DNA of 54,166 bases from NCBI GenBank assembly GCA_004555245.1, contig SFIS01000035.1, positions 1-54,166 of the forward strand. Direction: 5' to 3'. Below, one piece after another: positions 1 to 8,792 of this stretch (the stretch's first letter is position 1; each line of letters begins with the position of its first letter). This DNA is from Bacteroidales bacterium (lineage in GTDB: Bacteria > Bacteroidota > Bacteroidia > Bacteroidales > Bacteroidaceae). Below the pieces are notes generated by a model that saw only the letters and a program-made list of their open reading frames with translations, was not told the origin of the DNA and did no database searches. Position numbers and translations under genes: made by a program.

Positions 1-360
1 GACATCATCACGCGGAAAGAGTGGATGGCGAAGAAGAAGCGCGAGGACTTCTACAAGATGCTGATGTATATCATCTTCTCGCTCCTGAACAACAATGTCG
101 ATACAGAGGTGAAGAGCGTCACAGGCCGTGCCGATGTCGTCATACACACGAAGGACTATATCTACGTCCTCGAGCTGAAAGTGGATGATACCGCAGAAAA
201 CGCCCTCGCACAGATAGACAGCAAGGGCTATTCAATACCATACGAGGCTGACGGACGCAAACTGACGAAATGCGGCGTGAGCATCTCGTCGGAAGCCCGC
301 AACATCACACACTGGCGTTTTATAGATACACTGGGCAATGTCACCGACCAGTGCTTCTGA
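1..360 (+). CDS. AAA-ATPase-like / PD-(D/E)XK protein, C-terminal part (5' cut by window edge)
   Basis: The frame is open from the first base, so the start lies outside the window and only about 119 C-terminal residues are visible. The fragment carries a core of the PD-(D/E)XK nuclease-like fold: GRADVVIHTKDYIYVLELK, followed by QIDSKGYSIPYEADGRKLTK. This matches the same region of the complete gene at 26350-27957 (GRIDCVLECPDYVYIFEFKL, then QIDEKGYALPYAADKRK), so the two are paralogues of the family with an N-terminal AAA-ATPase domain and a C-terminal DUF1703 nuclease-like domain. The family is abundant and often multicopy in gut Bacteroidales; its function is not established. The stop at 358-360 is followed by 34 more sense codons in frame, ending at a TAA at 460-462, which may be a read-on remnant. 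Confidence 0.85.
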   Translation, partial: DIITRKEWMAKKKREDFYKMLMYIIFSLLNNNVDTEVKSVTGRADVVIHTKDYIYVLELKVDDTAENALAQIDSKGYSIPYEADGRKLTKCGVSISSEARNITHWRFIDTLGNVTDQCF

Positions 361-517
361 CAAAATGCCGACATCTTCGTTGACGGCAGCATCCTGGACA
401 TCGACAACGTGGTGTTCGTGAACGTACACCTGAACATCACCCGCACGATATATATATAAGGTACACGAAGGACGGCGCGCTGGCACCCCGTCACGGGGTG
501 TTGCTGTACATACACAA

Positions 518-570
518 AAAGACATATCCTGCATCGGGAGAAGATTTCTCCCGATGCAGGATATGTCTTT
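518..570 (-). terminator. Long perfect hairpin terminator, probably bidirectional
   Basis: Arms 518-542 and 546-570 are perfectly complementary over 25 bases with a 3-base loop (GAT). The stem begins with AAA and ends with TTT, so it can act on both strands. It sits 3 bases beyond the stop codon of the minus-strand acyltransferase gene and downstream of the plus-strand ATPase fragment. Confidence 0.85.
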
Positions 571-572
571 TA

Positions 573-1580
573 TTATGTTGAGGCTGTCCGCGCCGGGGGG
601 TATATGCGCAGAAGGAAGGAGCGGTGGAGGGTGCCGGTGGCTCCGAACCTCTCTTTCTGTTCGAGGAGAGAGGCGTTGAGGACAGTGCCGCCCCGCTCGT
701 TGCTGATGCCGAAGTCGAAATATCGGTGGCACTGCCGCTGCCTGTATTCTTCGATGAGGGTGAGGAAGAGCAGGTCGAGTGCGCCGCACGCCTTCCCCTC
801 GGGCGACGCCGAGATATACTGTGCGTGTACCACCTGCGGGGTGACGAAGAGCACGGTGCCTGCCACGGTCTGCCCCGCGGTGTCGGTGACGGTGTGGCAC
901 AGGATGTTGTCGGGACACGCCGCCTGCAGGCGCTGCATCTCCTCGAGGGTGTGGACGGGCGCGACGCCGTGCGAGGCGAGGAGGTTGGCGGTGAGTATGG
1001 GCCAGAAGGTGTGGAGGGGTGTGTCGTGGCAGACGGTGTAGCCGTGGCGGCGCAGGCGGTTGGCGTTGTTGCGGCGGCTGCCGCTGACATGCGGGCAGAC
1101 GGAGAGGGGGTGGAGGTCGATGGTGGAGGAGAGGCAGCACGCCTCTTCCGTCGCACCGAGACGCCAGAGCCAGTAGGCGTCGTTGTCGGAGGGCAGGAGA
1201 TGATAGATGTGCGGCACCTGCTTGTAGTGGAGAGCAGCGAAGCCGTTGTCGCGAAGGTGGGCGACGGTGAGGCGGAAGAGTTCTTCTATCTGTGCGTCGC
1301 GGCATCTCGGCGAGAGGATGAAGCCGCCGTAGGTGAGCCCCTGGTGCGAGTGGAGATGGCGTTCTGTATGGCTGCCGACGGCGGTGACGCTCTCGTTGGC
1401 GGGCAGCAGGGCGACGGGTGTGCCGCGCCCGTCGCAGAAGATGAGCGAGTGGTCGCGGAAGCGGTCGCTGTGATAGTCCATGTAGCGGCGCAGGAAGAGG
1501 AACGTGGCGTTGCGTGCTGCGGCGACGGCGCTGTCCCACAGCTCACGGTCGGCCGCAGTATATCTCCTTAAACTCAGCAT
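573..1580 (-). CDS. GNAT/FemAB-like acyltransferase
   Basis: About 335 residues with no signal peptide. The layout is that of FemAB/BioF2-type GNAT acyltransferases: an N-terminal half with FLFLRRYMDYHSDRF and GLTYGGFILSP, and a C-terminal half with AGTVLFVTPQVVHAQYISAS, then FDFGISNERGG. These are the strand-plus-acyl-carrier contacts usual in this family (family knowledge). The first ATG of the frame is at 1607, but I prefer the internal ATG at 1580 (MLSLRRYTA), because the preceding residues are a Thr-rich stretch lying inside the end of the upstream gene. The gene overlaps the end of the cupin gene by 38 bases, implying translational coupling. With a sugar ketoisomerase-like partner, the likely job is N-acylation of an amino sugar for a surface glycan. 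The substrate is not identifiable from sequence. Confidence 0.75.
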   Translation of the reverse strand: MLSLRRYTAADRELWDSAVAAARNATFLFLRRYMDYHSDRFRDHSLIFCDGRGTPVALLPANESVTAVGSHTERHLHSHQGLTYGGFILSPRCRDAQIEELFRLTVAHLRDNGFAALHYKQVPHIYHLLPSDNDAYWLWRLGATEEACCLSSTIDLHPLSVCPHVSGSRRNNANRLRRHGYTVCHDTPLHTFWPILTANLLASHGVAPVHTLEEMQRLQAACPDNILCHTVTDTAGQTVAGTVLFVTPQVVHAQYISASPEGKACGALDLLFLTLIEEYRQRQCHRYFDFGISNERGGTVLNASLLEQKERFGATGTLHRSFLLRIYPPARTAST

Positions 1581-1992
1581 AGTCGTAGATGTAGTCGTCT
1601 TCGTCAAACAAATCGGATGCGAGAACCATACATACGGCTCCCGACGAGAAATCTTCGAGAGTCCTCCAGATGCCGGGCACGATGAGCAGTCCCTGCCACG
1701 GATGGTTTAGCAGCACTTCGCGTCTCTCCCTGCCGTCGTCGATGACGACATGGAACGAGCCGCTCATGGGGACGAGAAGCTGGTAGAGACGGCGGTGGGC
1801 GTGCCCGCCGCGAGATTCGCCGCCCGGAACGTCATATACCCAATAGACGCGGCGGATGCCGAACGGCACGTTGATGTGTTCCTCCGCGACGGTGAGGTTG
1901 CCGCGAGGGTCGGTGATTTTAGGCAGTGTGATGATGGTGCAGTCTGCCACACTCGGACTGTGCATGGGGGTGGGGGATGGTATGTCGGTCAT
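1543..1992 (-). CDS. WxcM/FdtA-like cupin, probable nucleotide-sugar 3,4-ketoisomerase
   Basis: A 149-residue single-cupin protein. It matches the FdtA/QdtA/WxcM family, which converts dTDP-4-keto-6-deoxyglucose to the 3-keto isomer (family knowledge). Visible features are KITDPRGNLTVAEE near the start, RVYWVYDVPGGESRGGHAHR with the paired histidines of the active site, GSFHVVIDDG, and LIVPGIWRTLEDFSSGAVC near the C-terminus. An ATG at 2106 would add 38 residues made almost only of His, Arg and Tyr from an ATG/CAT-rich tract; I reject that and start at 1992 (MTDIP). It is the first gene of a two-gene minus-strand unit with the acyltransferase. No other dTDP-sugar gene lies within the window, so the pathway must be completed elsewhere. 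Confidence 0.85.
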   Translation of the reverse strand: MTDIPSPTPMHSPSVADCTIITLPKITDPRGNLTVAEEHINVPFGIRRVYWVYDVPGGESRGGHAHRRLYQLLVPMSGSFHVVIDDGRERREVLLNHPWQGLLIVPGIWRTLEDFSSGAVCMVLASDLFDEDDYIYDYAEFKEIYCGRP

Positions 1993-2128
1993 GATGTTTT
2001 GTTGGCGGTAATGGTGATAGTGCCGGTAAAAGCGATGATGATGAAAATAATGATGATGACGTACATATCGGTGATGACGATAATGGCGCTTATGTAACGC
2101 CGTCACGATAATAACGGCAAATTATCCT

Positions 2129-2160
2129 CAAAATTATATATTTTCTTTGTAGAATGCAAA
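2129..2160 (-). promoter_or_regulatory. Bacteroidetes-type promoter for the cupin/acyltransferase unit
   Basis: On the minus strand, TAATTTTG (complement of 2129-2136) is preceded by TTTG (complement of 2157-2160) at a spacing of 20 bases, matching the TTTG-N19/21-TAnnTTTG consensus. It overlaps the divergent promoter at 2146-2176. Confidence 0.65.
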
Positions 2161-2176
2161 AAAAACACTATCTTTG
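2146..2176 (+). promoter_or_regulatory. Bacteroidetes-type promoter for the propeller/AraC regulator
   Basis: TTTG at 2146-2149 and TATCTTTG at 2169-2176 are separated by 19 bases. Transcription would begin near 2183. This argues against the upstream ATGs at 2154 and 2187 and for the ATG at 2274 as the start of the regulator. Confidence 0.65.
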
Positions 2177-2273
2177 CATCGCTTTTATGCTGATACAGAC
2201 GATGATGCCCTGCAAAACGCCCTGCCTTCTGACGGCTGCCGCCGCCGCGCGCCTTTCTTCCACACTGTCACGT

Positions 2274-5004
2274 ATGGTGTGGCTGAGGCTGTGCCGTGTT
2301 GTGGCGGCTGTGCTGTTGTCTGCGCTTCCGCTGCCAGCCGTCGCCGTCTCGACATACAAGGTGCATTGCTACGACAACCTGACGCGCGACATTCTTGACA
2401 TGGGCGACATAGCCCAGGACCACAAGGGTTTCATCTGGATTTCTACGAGCACGGGGCTTTACCGCTTCGACGGCTATCAGTTCCGCCGCTTCCCTTTTCC
2501 CGAGAACCAGAACGAGACCGTGACGGCTGCCATCGACCACATGGAGAGCGACAGCCGCGGACATCTCTGGCTCCGCACCGGCAACCGCGCCTTCCATTTC
2601 GACACCGACACGTACACCTTCAGCAACAGCCTGAAGAAACTTGAGGATGAGACACGTCGCACGTATGTCGTCAGAGGGCTGCACTGCTCGCCCGACGGGA
2701 AGACGCTGATGTACTGTGACGACGGCACCATACTCATGACCGGCGACATCGCGAAGCCGCAGTCTGTCGTCGTTGCCGCACGCTGCAAAGAGAAAATCAA
2801 GGGCATGTATGTCAACGGCGGGACGATGTGGGTAGTGGCCGAGAACGTCAGCTATGTGCTGCAGGAGAACGACGGGCAGCGGCAGGGCACCGCCGGCGGT
2901 GCGGTACGTCTGGTGAGGCGCGACCTGCCGAAGTCGAAGGCCTACACGCCGTTCCACCGCGACCGCTTCGGCAAGAACTGGGAGCGGGATGACATCGACG
3001 CTCCGGGGCTGAAAGGCGCACACACCGTATTCAAGGACAATCAGGACAACCTGTGGTATGTCTTCGGCAGAAGCCTCTACCGAATCTCCTTCCATGCCGT
3101 CAACCACCACGAGATAGCCAACGAGACGCAGCCCATGCGATGGGCGATGCGCGACCGTCTGGGACGCACATGGATCAGCAACCGCTACAACAAGCGCATC
3201 GCGATATACGGAAAGGACAACACGCTGACGGGCTATCTCTCCGCCGACGGCATCCTGTCGGAGAGCGAGGCGAAGTTTCCGGCAAGAGTGTATGTCATCT
3301 TCCAGGACAGTTACGGCACGGTATGGATAGGCTCGAAGCCCAAAGGGCTGTACTGTGTCAGGGAATACGCCCCCGGACTGTTCCGCATCGACAACATCAA
3401 CACCGGCAACAGCCGCCTGAACGACAACGAGGTGATAGACATCGCCGAGGACAGCCAGCACCGCATCTGGATTTGCGGCTTCCGCAACGGACTGTCGTGC
3501 ATCACCAATGCTGCGGAGATAGCGCGCTCCGCCTCACCCTCCATCGCCTCCGTCGTGAAGATAGTGGCACTGCCAAACACGCTGAAGGACAAGACGGTGG
3601 CAGACATCAAGTTCCGCCGCCTCATTTACACCCGCGAGCATGCGCTGCTTGCCGCCACGTCAGTGGGCCTCGCCGTTTACGACACGCGGCAGCCTCTCGC
3701 ACGCCTGTCGAAGGGCGACGGCACCGCGCTTCACCAGCACGACGCCAACGACACCACCTCGCTGACCAGCTCGGTGCTGAAGACCGCCGTGGAGACAAGC
3801 GACGGAAAGGTGTATGTCTGCACCCGCGACGCAGGCATCAACCTCCTCACCTCAGCCTCTGTCTTTGACCGGCAGCTGCGTTTCAGACACTACGACACGC
3901 GCCACGGCTTCCCTACAGACTATATCACCTCTGCCTTCGAGAGCGACGGCGCACTGTGGGTGACATCGGTTGACAATGTCATAGAGTGGCATCCGGAACG
4001 CCCGCTGCCTGCCAGCGCAGTGAAGCGCATGACCTACGAGGCGTGCGACTTCTCGGAGAGCAACCCATGCCAGAGGGCCGACGGCTCGTGGGTGATAGGG
4101 ACACAGGAGGGATGCATCGCTGTCAGACTGGACGACCTGAGACGCCAGAATGTCAAGCCGCGCCACACTTACCCCATCGTCATCACATCATATACGGACA
4201 ACGACACCATCAGGCTCGATGCCGACGAACGCTCGCTCAACCTCAGCTTCGCCACCCTCGACTACGGCGACGCACAGCAGATATGCTACGCCGTGCGCCT
4301 CGTGGGCGACGACAGCGACGAGTGGCAATATCTCGGCACCACACACGACATATCTTTCCAGCATCTCGAACCGGGAGAATACACTCGAGATACGCTCGAC
4401 AGACTCGCAGGGCGAATGGTTGGACAACACACGGAGGATAACGGTCTATGTCACGCCGGCATTCCACGAGACATGGACGGCGCGACTGCTGATGCTCGCC
4501 TTCGCCGCACTGCTCGCCTATGTCGCATTACGCCTGTGGCAGTATATACGCCGCATACAGCACCAGCAGCGGGAGACGCTCGACGCATATATGCAACTCC
4601 TCGCCGACAAGGAGCAGAACAGCACACAACGCCATGAGCAATACCGAAAGGGACTGCTCGAACAGGCGAAGGTGGAAGTGCAGAACGACGAGTTCATAAA
4701 GAAAGTCGTCATGCACATCGAACAGCACATCGGCGATTCGGACATCGACATCGACACCATGGCGCAGGAACTGGCGGTCAGCAGAAGCCAGCTCAACCAC
4801 AAGCTGAAACACATCCTCGGCGTCACACCGTCAGAGATGATCAGGGAGGCACGCATCAGACACGCCTGCACACTGCTCGAAGACAACACTCGCAGCATAA
4901 ACGACATAGCATACGCCTGCGGATTCACCGACCCGAAATATTTCAGCAAATGCTTCAAAGCCTCGACTGGATACTCGCCGACGAACTACAGGCTGAAGAT
5001 GTAG
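2274..5004 (+). pseudogene. Membrane propeller-sensor / AraC regulator, frameshifted near 4381
   Basis: A sensor-regulator of about 910 residues split between two frames. It has a signal sequence (MVWLRLCRVVAAVLLSALPL), then two-component-regulator propeller repeats (KGFIWISTSTGLYRFDGY, GTVWIGSKPKGLYCV, HRIWICGFRNGLSCI). A Y_Y_Y-like domain follows at about 4200-4400, then a membrane helix (LLMLAFAALLAYVALRLW), a coiled-coil linker, and an AraC HTH domain ending in YACGFTDPKYFSKCF. Unlike hybrid two-component systems it lacks kinase and receiver domains, so the periplasmic sensor would act directly on a membrane-bound DNA-binding domain. The frame changes at about 4381-4386, where HLEPGEYT continues as LEIRSTDSQGEW only in the next frame. 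Loss of one CT from a CTCTC would explain this. It is either a real null mutation or a sequencing error. The next gene is the GH28 enzyme, so pectin-derived oligosaccharides are the likely ligand (inference). Confidence 0.8.
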
Positions 5005-5134
5005 AGACACAAAGCAAAGAAAGAAACCTCCAACCACGCCAACTATAGTATATCTTCATAGTCCGACGGCTGTCACCGTTGTCTCTGTTGTCATCTGAAA
5101 AATAAACGTCAAATTCATAGAACCGACTTATCTG

Positions 5135-5197
5135 AAGAGGTGTAAAAACCTGCAAAACAGCCCTGAAACAGCCGATTTGCAAGTTTTTACACCTCTT
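5135..5197 (+). terminator. Terminator-like hairpin after the regulator
   Basis: Arms 5135-5156 and 5176-5197 pair over 22 bases with one mismatch. The core AGGTGTAAAAACCTGC is met by GCAAGTTTTTACACCT. The 3' arm runs into CTCTTTTG. Confidence 0.7.
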
Positions 5198-5392
5198 TTG
5201 CAAACTTCTACCACCACAGATGAAGGCAGAATATGTAACTTTGCAAGCAGAAAAAATCAGACAAGCAATATGTAATTTACCGCCCCGGCGGACAATTCAC
5301 GACAAAGTGATTGACATATCACAAAATGACGATTAGGTTATTAATGTAAATTAGAGATTGTTTTTTTAGTTAAGTAAATGAAGTGATTTTGA

Positions 5393-5425
5393 GAATCCGG
5401 CAGGCTGGGACGGTCTGCCGGATTC
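5393..5425. promoter_or_regulatory. GC-rich hairpin upstream of GH28
   Basis: GAATCCGGCAG (5393-5403) and CTGCCGGATTC (5415-5425) form a perfect 11-bp stem with an 11-base spacer. No T-run follows, so it is less likely to be a terminator. It could be an operator half-site pair or an RNA structure. Confidence 0.4.
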
Positions 5426-5519
5426 TGCTGTAAATGCGGAAACTGCCGGCACAAAGAAGAAATAGTGGGATTGTAACATAATTTCACAACCCGCACTGCG
5501 CTTTTACGGATAATTTTCT

Positions 5520-5527
5520 TAACTTTG
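5520..5527 (+). promoter_or_regulatory. -7 box for the GH28 gene
   Basis: TAACTTTG matches TAnnTTTG. A weak -33 element (CTTTTA, about 5501-5506) lies slightly close. The start codon follows 44 bases downstream. Confidence 0.5.
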
Positions 5528-5571
5528 CAGATTATACGTTATACAAACATCAGACTAACTCTCCCCCAATC

Positions 5572-6996
5572 ATGAAGAAAACAATCCTGACCCTCGTCGC
5601 ATTCTGCCTCACGGCATGGTGCGCCCCCGCCATGGCACAGCACACGCCGGGCTGCACGACAGCCGAGAGCGTGGCAAGCCACTACACCAACCTCCCCGTC
5701 ACCCTCAGTCAGCCACAGCTGCCTTCCATCCCCGACACCCGCGTGAGCCTGACCGACTTCGGGGCAAAGGGCGACGGCATCACGCTATGCACCGACGCCT
5801 TCGCACAGGCCATAGAACATCTCTCGCAGAAGGGCGGAGGACATCTTGTTGTGCCGGACGGGATATGGCTCACCGCACCCATCACCATGCGCAGCAACAT
5901 AGACATCAACATTGCGAGAAACGCCATCATACTCTTCACTCCTGACAAGACACTGCACGCAAACAAATCGAACAAGACGAAGAAAGCCGTCGTACCGGGC
6001 ATACACGCCTACGACTGCCACGACATCAGCATCACTGGCAGCGGAACAATCGACGGCAACGGAGCATACTGGCGACCAGTGAAACGCTCGAAGGTCAGCG
6101 ACTACGAATGGAAACGCTTCACACAGATGGGCGGTACACTGAGCGAGAAAGGTGACGTGTGGTATCCGTACAACCTGAAAGGCGTGGCTAACATGGAGAA
6201 GACACCGTCCAAGGAGGCTAACACAAGGGCTGACCTCGTGAGATTTGAAGACTGCCAGCGTGTGCTCATTGACGGAGTGACGGTGCAGAACTCGCCCCGC
6301 TTCCATGTCCACCCATGCTACTGCGAGGATGTCGTGGTGACAAACGTTACAATACGATGCCCGTGGAATGCACAGAACGGTGACGCACTCGACCTCACCA
6401 ACTGCAGAAAGGCTCTGCTCGCACACAACACCATAGACTGCGGCGACGACGGACTCTGCATGAAAGCTGGCATAGGAGAGAAGGGACTGAAGGACGGACC
6501 GTGCAAAGACATTCTCATCATCGACAACACCGTGCTACACGCACACGGTGGTTTCGTAATCGGGTCGGACGTAAGCGGAGGCATGGAGAACATCGTCGTG
6601 AAGAACAACAGATTCATGGGCACCGACATCGGACTGCGATTCAAGAGCAGCTACGGAAGAGGCGGCGCAACAAAGAACATATATATCGAGGATATATACA
6701 TGACCGACATACTGGATGATGCCATACACTTTGAGACTACATACGAGAACAAACAGATCGGAGTGGACGCCAATGGCGGCGCCACACAACTCTTTGCACC
6801 CGACTTCAAGGACATTCACATCAAACGTGTGACATGCCGAGGAGCGGAAAACGCCATCTCGGCTCACGGAGAAGAAGGCATGGTACACGACATAACGATA
6901 GAGAACTCAACGTTCTACTACAAGAAGAACGCCACCGACATCGACGACGCCTGCAAGATAACCACACGCAACGTGACGATGACGAAAGGCATCTGA
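5572..6996 (+). CDS. GH28 polygalacturonase, secreted
   Basis: 474 residues with a Sec signal peptide (MKKTILTLVAFCLTAWCAPAMA). It hydrolyses alpha-1,4 bonds in polygalacturonate or rhamnogalacturonan-type chains (family knowledge). The right-handed beta-helix carries the GH28 catalytic signatures in order: NGDALDL, CGDDGLCMK (the paired aspartates), HAHGGFVIGSD (the GHG-type motif) and GLRFKSS (the RIK-type motif). DFGAKGDGITLCTDAFAQA is the usual N-terminal repeat. Length and lack of accessory domains fit a periplasmic oligogalacturonide-trimming enzyme (inference). It follows the propeller/AraC regulator and has its own promoter at 5520. A perfect terminator hairpin follows at 7113-7151. 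Confidence 0.93.
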   Translation: MKKTILTLVAFCLTAWCAPAMAQHTPGCTTAESVASHYTNLPVTLSQPQLPSIPDTRVSLTDFGAKGDGITLCTDAFAQAIEHLSQKGGGHLVVPDGIWLTAPITMRSNIDINIARNAIILFTPDKTLHANKSNKTKKAVVPGIHAYDCHDISITGSGTIDGNGAYWRPVKRSKVSDYEWKRFTQMGGTLSEKGDVWYPYNLKGVANMEKTPSKEANTRADLVRFEDCQRVLIDGVTVQNSPRFHVHPCYCEDVVVTNVTIRCPWNAQNGDALDLTNCRKALLAHNTIDCGDDGLCMKAGIGEKGLKDGPCKDILIIDNTVLHAHGGFVIGSDVSGGMENIVVKNNRFMGTDIGLRFKSSYGRGGATKNIYIEDIYMTDILDDAIHFETTYENKQIGVDANGGATQLFAPDFKDIHIKRVTCRGAENAISAHGEEGMVHDITIENSTFYYKKNATDIDDACKITTRNVTMTKGI

Positions 6997-7112
6997 TCTT
7001 ACACATTATTATATATATATACAGTAGTTGATTTGAATGGACGAGCGGACAAGTTGACTGTTTTGTCCTTGTCCCCGTTGTCGTCTGAAAATACAGGAAT
7101 AAACACAAAGAG

Positions 7113-7151
7113 AAATGCCGGCTGACAGTTGATTGCTGTCAGCCGGCATTT
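7113..7151. terminator. Bidirectional terminator between convergent GH28 and M18 genes
   Basis: Perfect 16-bp stem: AAATGCCGGCTGACAG (7113-7128) pairs with CTGTCAGCCGGCATTT (7136-7151), with a 7-base loop. It lies between two converging genes. Confidence 0.85.
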
Positions 7152-7177
7152 CGTATTTGCGGGATATGTATGGCGTT

Positions 7178-8476
7178 TTACAGTTCGTAGAACTTCGTGA
7201 ACGCCTTGATGCAGAAGAGATGGTCGGCCACCGACGCCGTCTCCCTCACGCTGTGCATGGCAAGCACACCGTTGCCCATGTCCACACCGCGCAGCGGCAG
7301 GGACGATGCGAGGATATTTCCGAGAGTGGAGCCTCCCGCCACGTCGCTGTGGTTGACGAAATACTGGCACGGCACTCCCGCCGCCTCGCATATCCCGGCA
7401 AAGATGGCAGCCGAGACGGCGTCCGACGCATACTTCTGTGCCGCGTTGAGCTTGATGACAGGTCCGCCGCCGAGGAGAGGATGGTTCGTGGGGTCGTATT
7501 TCTCCGGGTAGTTGGGATGCCAGGCGTGTGCGTTGTCGGCACTGATCATGAAAGCCTGCTCCACAGCGCGGTAGAGGTCGTCTGCCGTGCCACCCTGTGC
7601 CAGGACGAGACGCTCGAGCATTGTGCGCAGGAAAGGACTGCCGGCACCCTGCTTCGTCTGCGAGCCCGTCTCCTCGTTGTCGAAGACGGCAAGCACACTG
7701 GTGTGCTCAGGCACCGTGTCGCCCTCGCCGGCAAGCAGCAGAGCCTCCAGGCCGGCATGCACCATGGAGAGGTCGTCGAGACGGCCGGCACTGATGAACT
7801 CCTGCTCCAGACCGAAGGTGCAGGGCGGAGTGGTGTCGTAGAGATAGAGGTCGAAGTCGAGAATGTCGCGGCGCGACACCTGAAGCTCGTCGGAGATGAG
7901 AGTGAGAAGCACACCGTCGCGCGCCATCGCCTCGTCAACAGCGGCGGACAGCAGCGGCAGCATGTCTTTCTGGCGAGACAGCTTCACGCCGTCGTTCACC
8001 TGACGGTTGAAATGTATGGCGATGTTCGGGATTAGAAGCAGCGGACGGCGTATGTGCAGCAGACGCGTCACCGGATGCAGCACATCATCGCCACGCAGCA
8101 CGACACGCCCTGCAAGGCTCAACGGACGGTCGAACCATGTGCTCATAATCGGACCGCCATACACCTCCGTGTTCAGCGACAGCATGCCGCCGCGCAGCAT
8201 CTCGGCTGAAGGCTTGATGCGGAATGTGGGAGAATCGCAGTGTGCGCAAATCATGTGGAAACCGCCCTCGGCGACAGGACGCCTGCCGATATGGAAGGCA
8301 TAGACAGACGAATCATTCTTTGTCACATAAACTTTGTCGCCCGGGAGCAGGACGCCTAACGGAGCTGTAGCGTCAAGACGGCGGTAGCCCGCCTCGTCAA
8401 GACGCCTGCACACGGCTGCCGTCGCCAGGAAATTGACCGGAGAGGCAGAAAGAAAATCAAACAGTCGTTGTAGCAT
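7178..8476 (-). CDS. M18 family aminopeptidase (aspartyl aminopeptidase type)
   Basis: 432 residues, cytoplasmic (no signal peptide). It removes N-terminal, typically acidic, residues from peptides using two zinc ions (family knowledge). The metal and catalytic signatures of M18 are all visible in order: MICAHCDSP, SAGRLDDLSMVHAGLEAL, AVFDNEETGSQTKQGAGSPF, ADNAHAWHPNYPEKYDP and GNGVLAMHSVRETAS. Length matches the family. It is a single-gene unit with a well-spaced promoter at 8506-8537 and a shared terminator downstream. The start at 8476 (MLQRLFDFL) fits the family N-terminus. Confidence 0.95.
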   Translation of the reverse strand: MLQRLFDFLSASPVNFLATAAVCRRLDEAGYRRLDATAPLGVLLPGDKVYVTKNDSSVYAFHIGRRPVAEGGFHMICAHCDSPTFRIKPSAEMLRGGMLSLNTEVYGGPIMSTWFDRPLSLAGRVVLRGDDVLHPVTRLLHIRRPLLLIPNIAIHFNRQVNDGVKLSRQKDMLPLLSAAVDEAMARDGVLLTLISDELQVSRRDILDFDLYLYDTTPPCTFGLEQEFISAGRLDDLSMVHAGLEALLLAGEGDTVPEHTSVLAVFDNEETGSQTKQGAGSPFLRTMLERLVLAQGGTADDLYRAVEQAFMISADNAHAWHPNYPEKYDPTNHPLLGGGPVIKLNAAQKYASDAVSAAIFAGICEAAGVPCQYFVNHSDVAGGSTLGNILASSLPLRGVDMGNGVLAMHSVRETASVADHLFCIKAFTKFYEL

Positions 8477-8505
8477 GGTATTTCTGTTGTATGGTTTGTC
8501 TTCCG

Positions 8506-8537
8506 CAAAGATATGAAAAACTTTTCACACCGCCAAA
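8506..8537 (-). promoter_or_regulatory. Promoter of the M18 aminopeptidase gene
   Basis: On the minus strand, TATCTTTG (complement of 8506-8513) and TTTG (complement of 8534-8537) are separated by 20 bases, an exact fit to the Bacteroidetes consensus. Confidence 0.7.
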
Positions 8538-8696
8538 TAATTCATGCAACTTTCGTCTTTTTTCACGACAGGAGTCTCTTTGCTTCTCCACGACAACAGG
8601 CAAAGGCAGAAACCCGTCAACCCGACAACCAATCTAAAACCCAGGTGCGTGTCGTGAAAAATCAAACCACATGTTGTTGTTTCGGGAAAAAAACTG

Positions 8697-8704
8697 TAAC
8701 TTTG
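8697..8704 (+). promoter_or_regulatory. -7 box for the thioredoxin-like gene
   Basis: TAACTTTG matches the consensus. A TTGTTG tract at about 8674 supplies a plausible -33 element. The start codon lies about 90 bases downstream. Confidence 0.5.
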
Positions 8705-8792
8705 CAGACAAAAAGTAGAAACGAGCAATCTCCTGCCTCGTTAATATCGACAGTATCGTTAATAACGTTCATAACGTTAATCTCTAAAAAAC

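Larger units (their letters stand above)
5005..5571. other. Intergenic region between regulator and GH28 gene
   Basis: No coding frame is supported here. It holds a trace of the GACAAC-type repeat (TGTCACCGTTGTCTCTGTTG, about 5070-5090), a strong terminator hairpin (5135-5197), an AT-rich tract, a second hairpin (5393-5425) and a promoter before the GH28 gene. Confidence 0.6.

Noticed and set aside
361..462. 34 sense codons after the ATPase stop (ADIFVDGSILDIDNVVFVNV and so on)
   Set aside because: No start codon or ribosome-binding site of its own; could be a read-on remnant but no family is recognised.
624..1571. Long plus-strand open frame opposite the acyltransferase gene
   Set aside because: It is Glu/Val/Gly-rich without a recognisable domain and mirrors the minus-strand gene, whose motifs are clear.
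1993..2106. 38-residue His/Arg/Tyr-rich N-terminal extension of the cupin
   Set aside because: It comes from an ATG/CAT-rich low-complexity tract; the family starts at about the ATG at 1992.
2268..3461. Long minus-strand open frame over the regulator
   Set aside because: Its Val/Ala/Arg-rich translation is typical of the antisense of a GC-rich gene; the plus strand encodes clear propeller repeats.
2274..5004. Programmed frameshifting in the regulator
   Set aside because: No slippery heptamer or downstream pseudoknot was seen at 4375-4390; a small indel is simpler.
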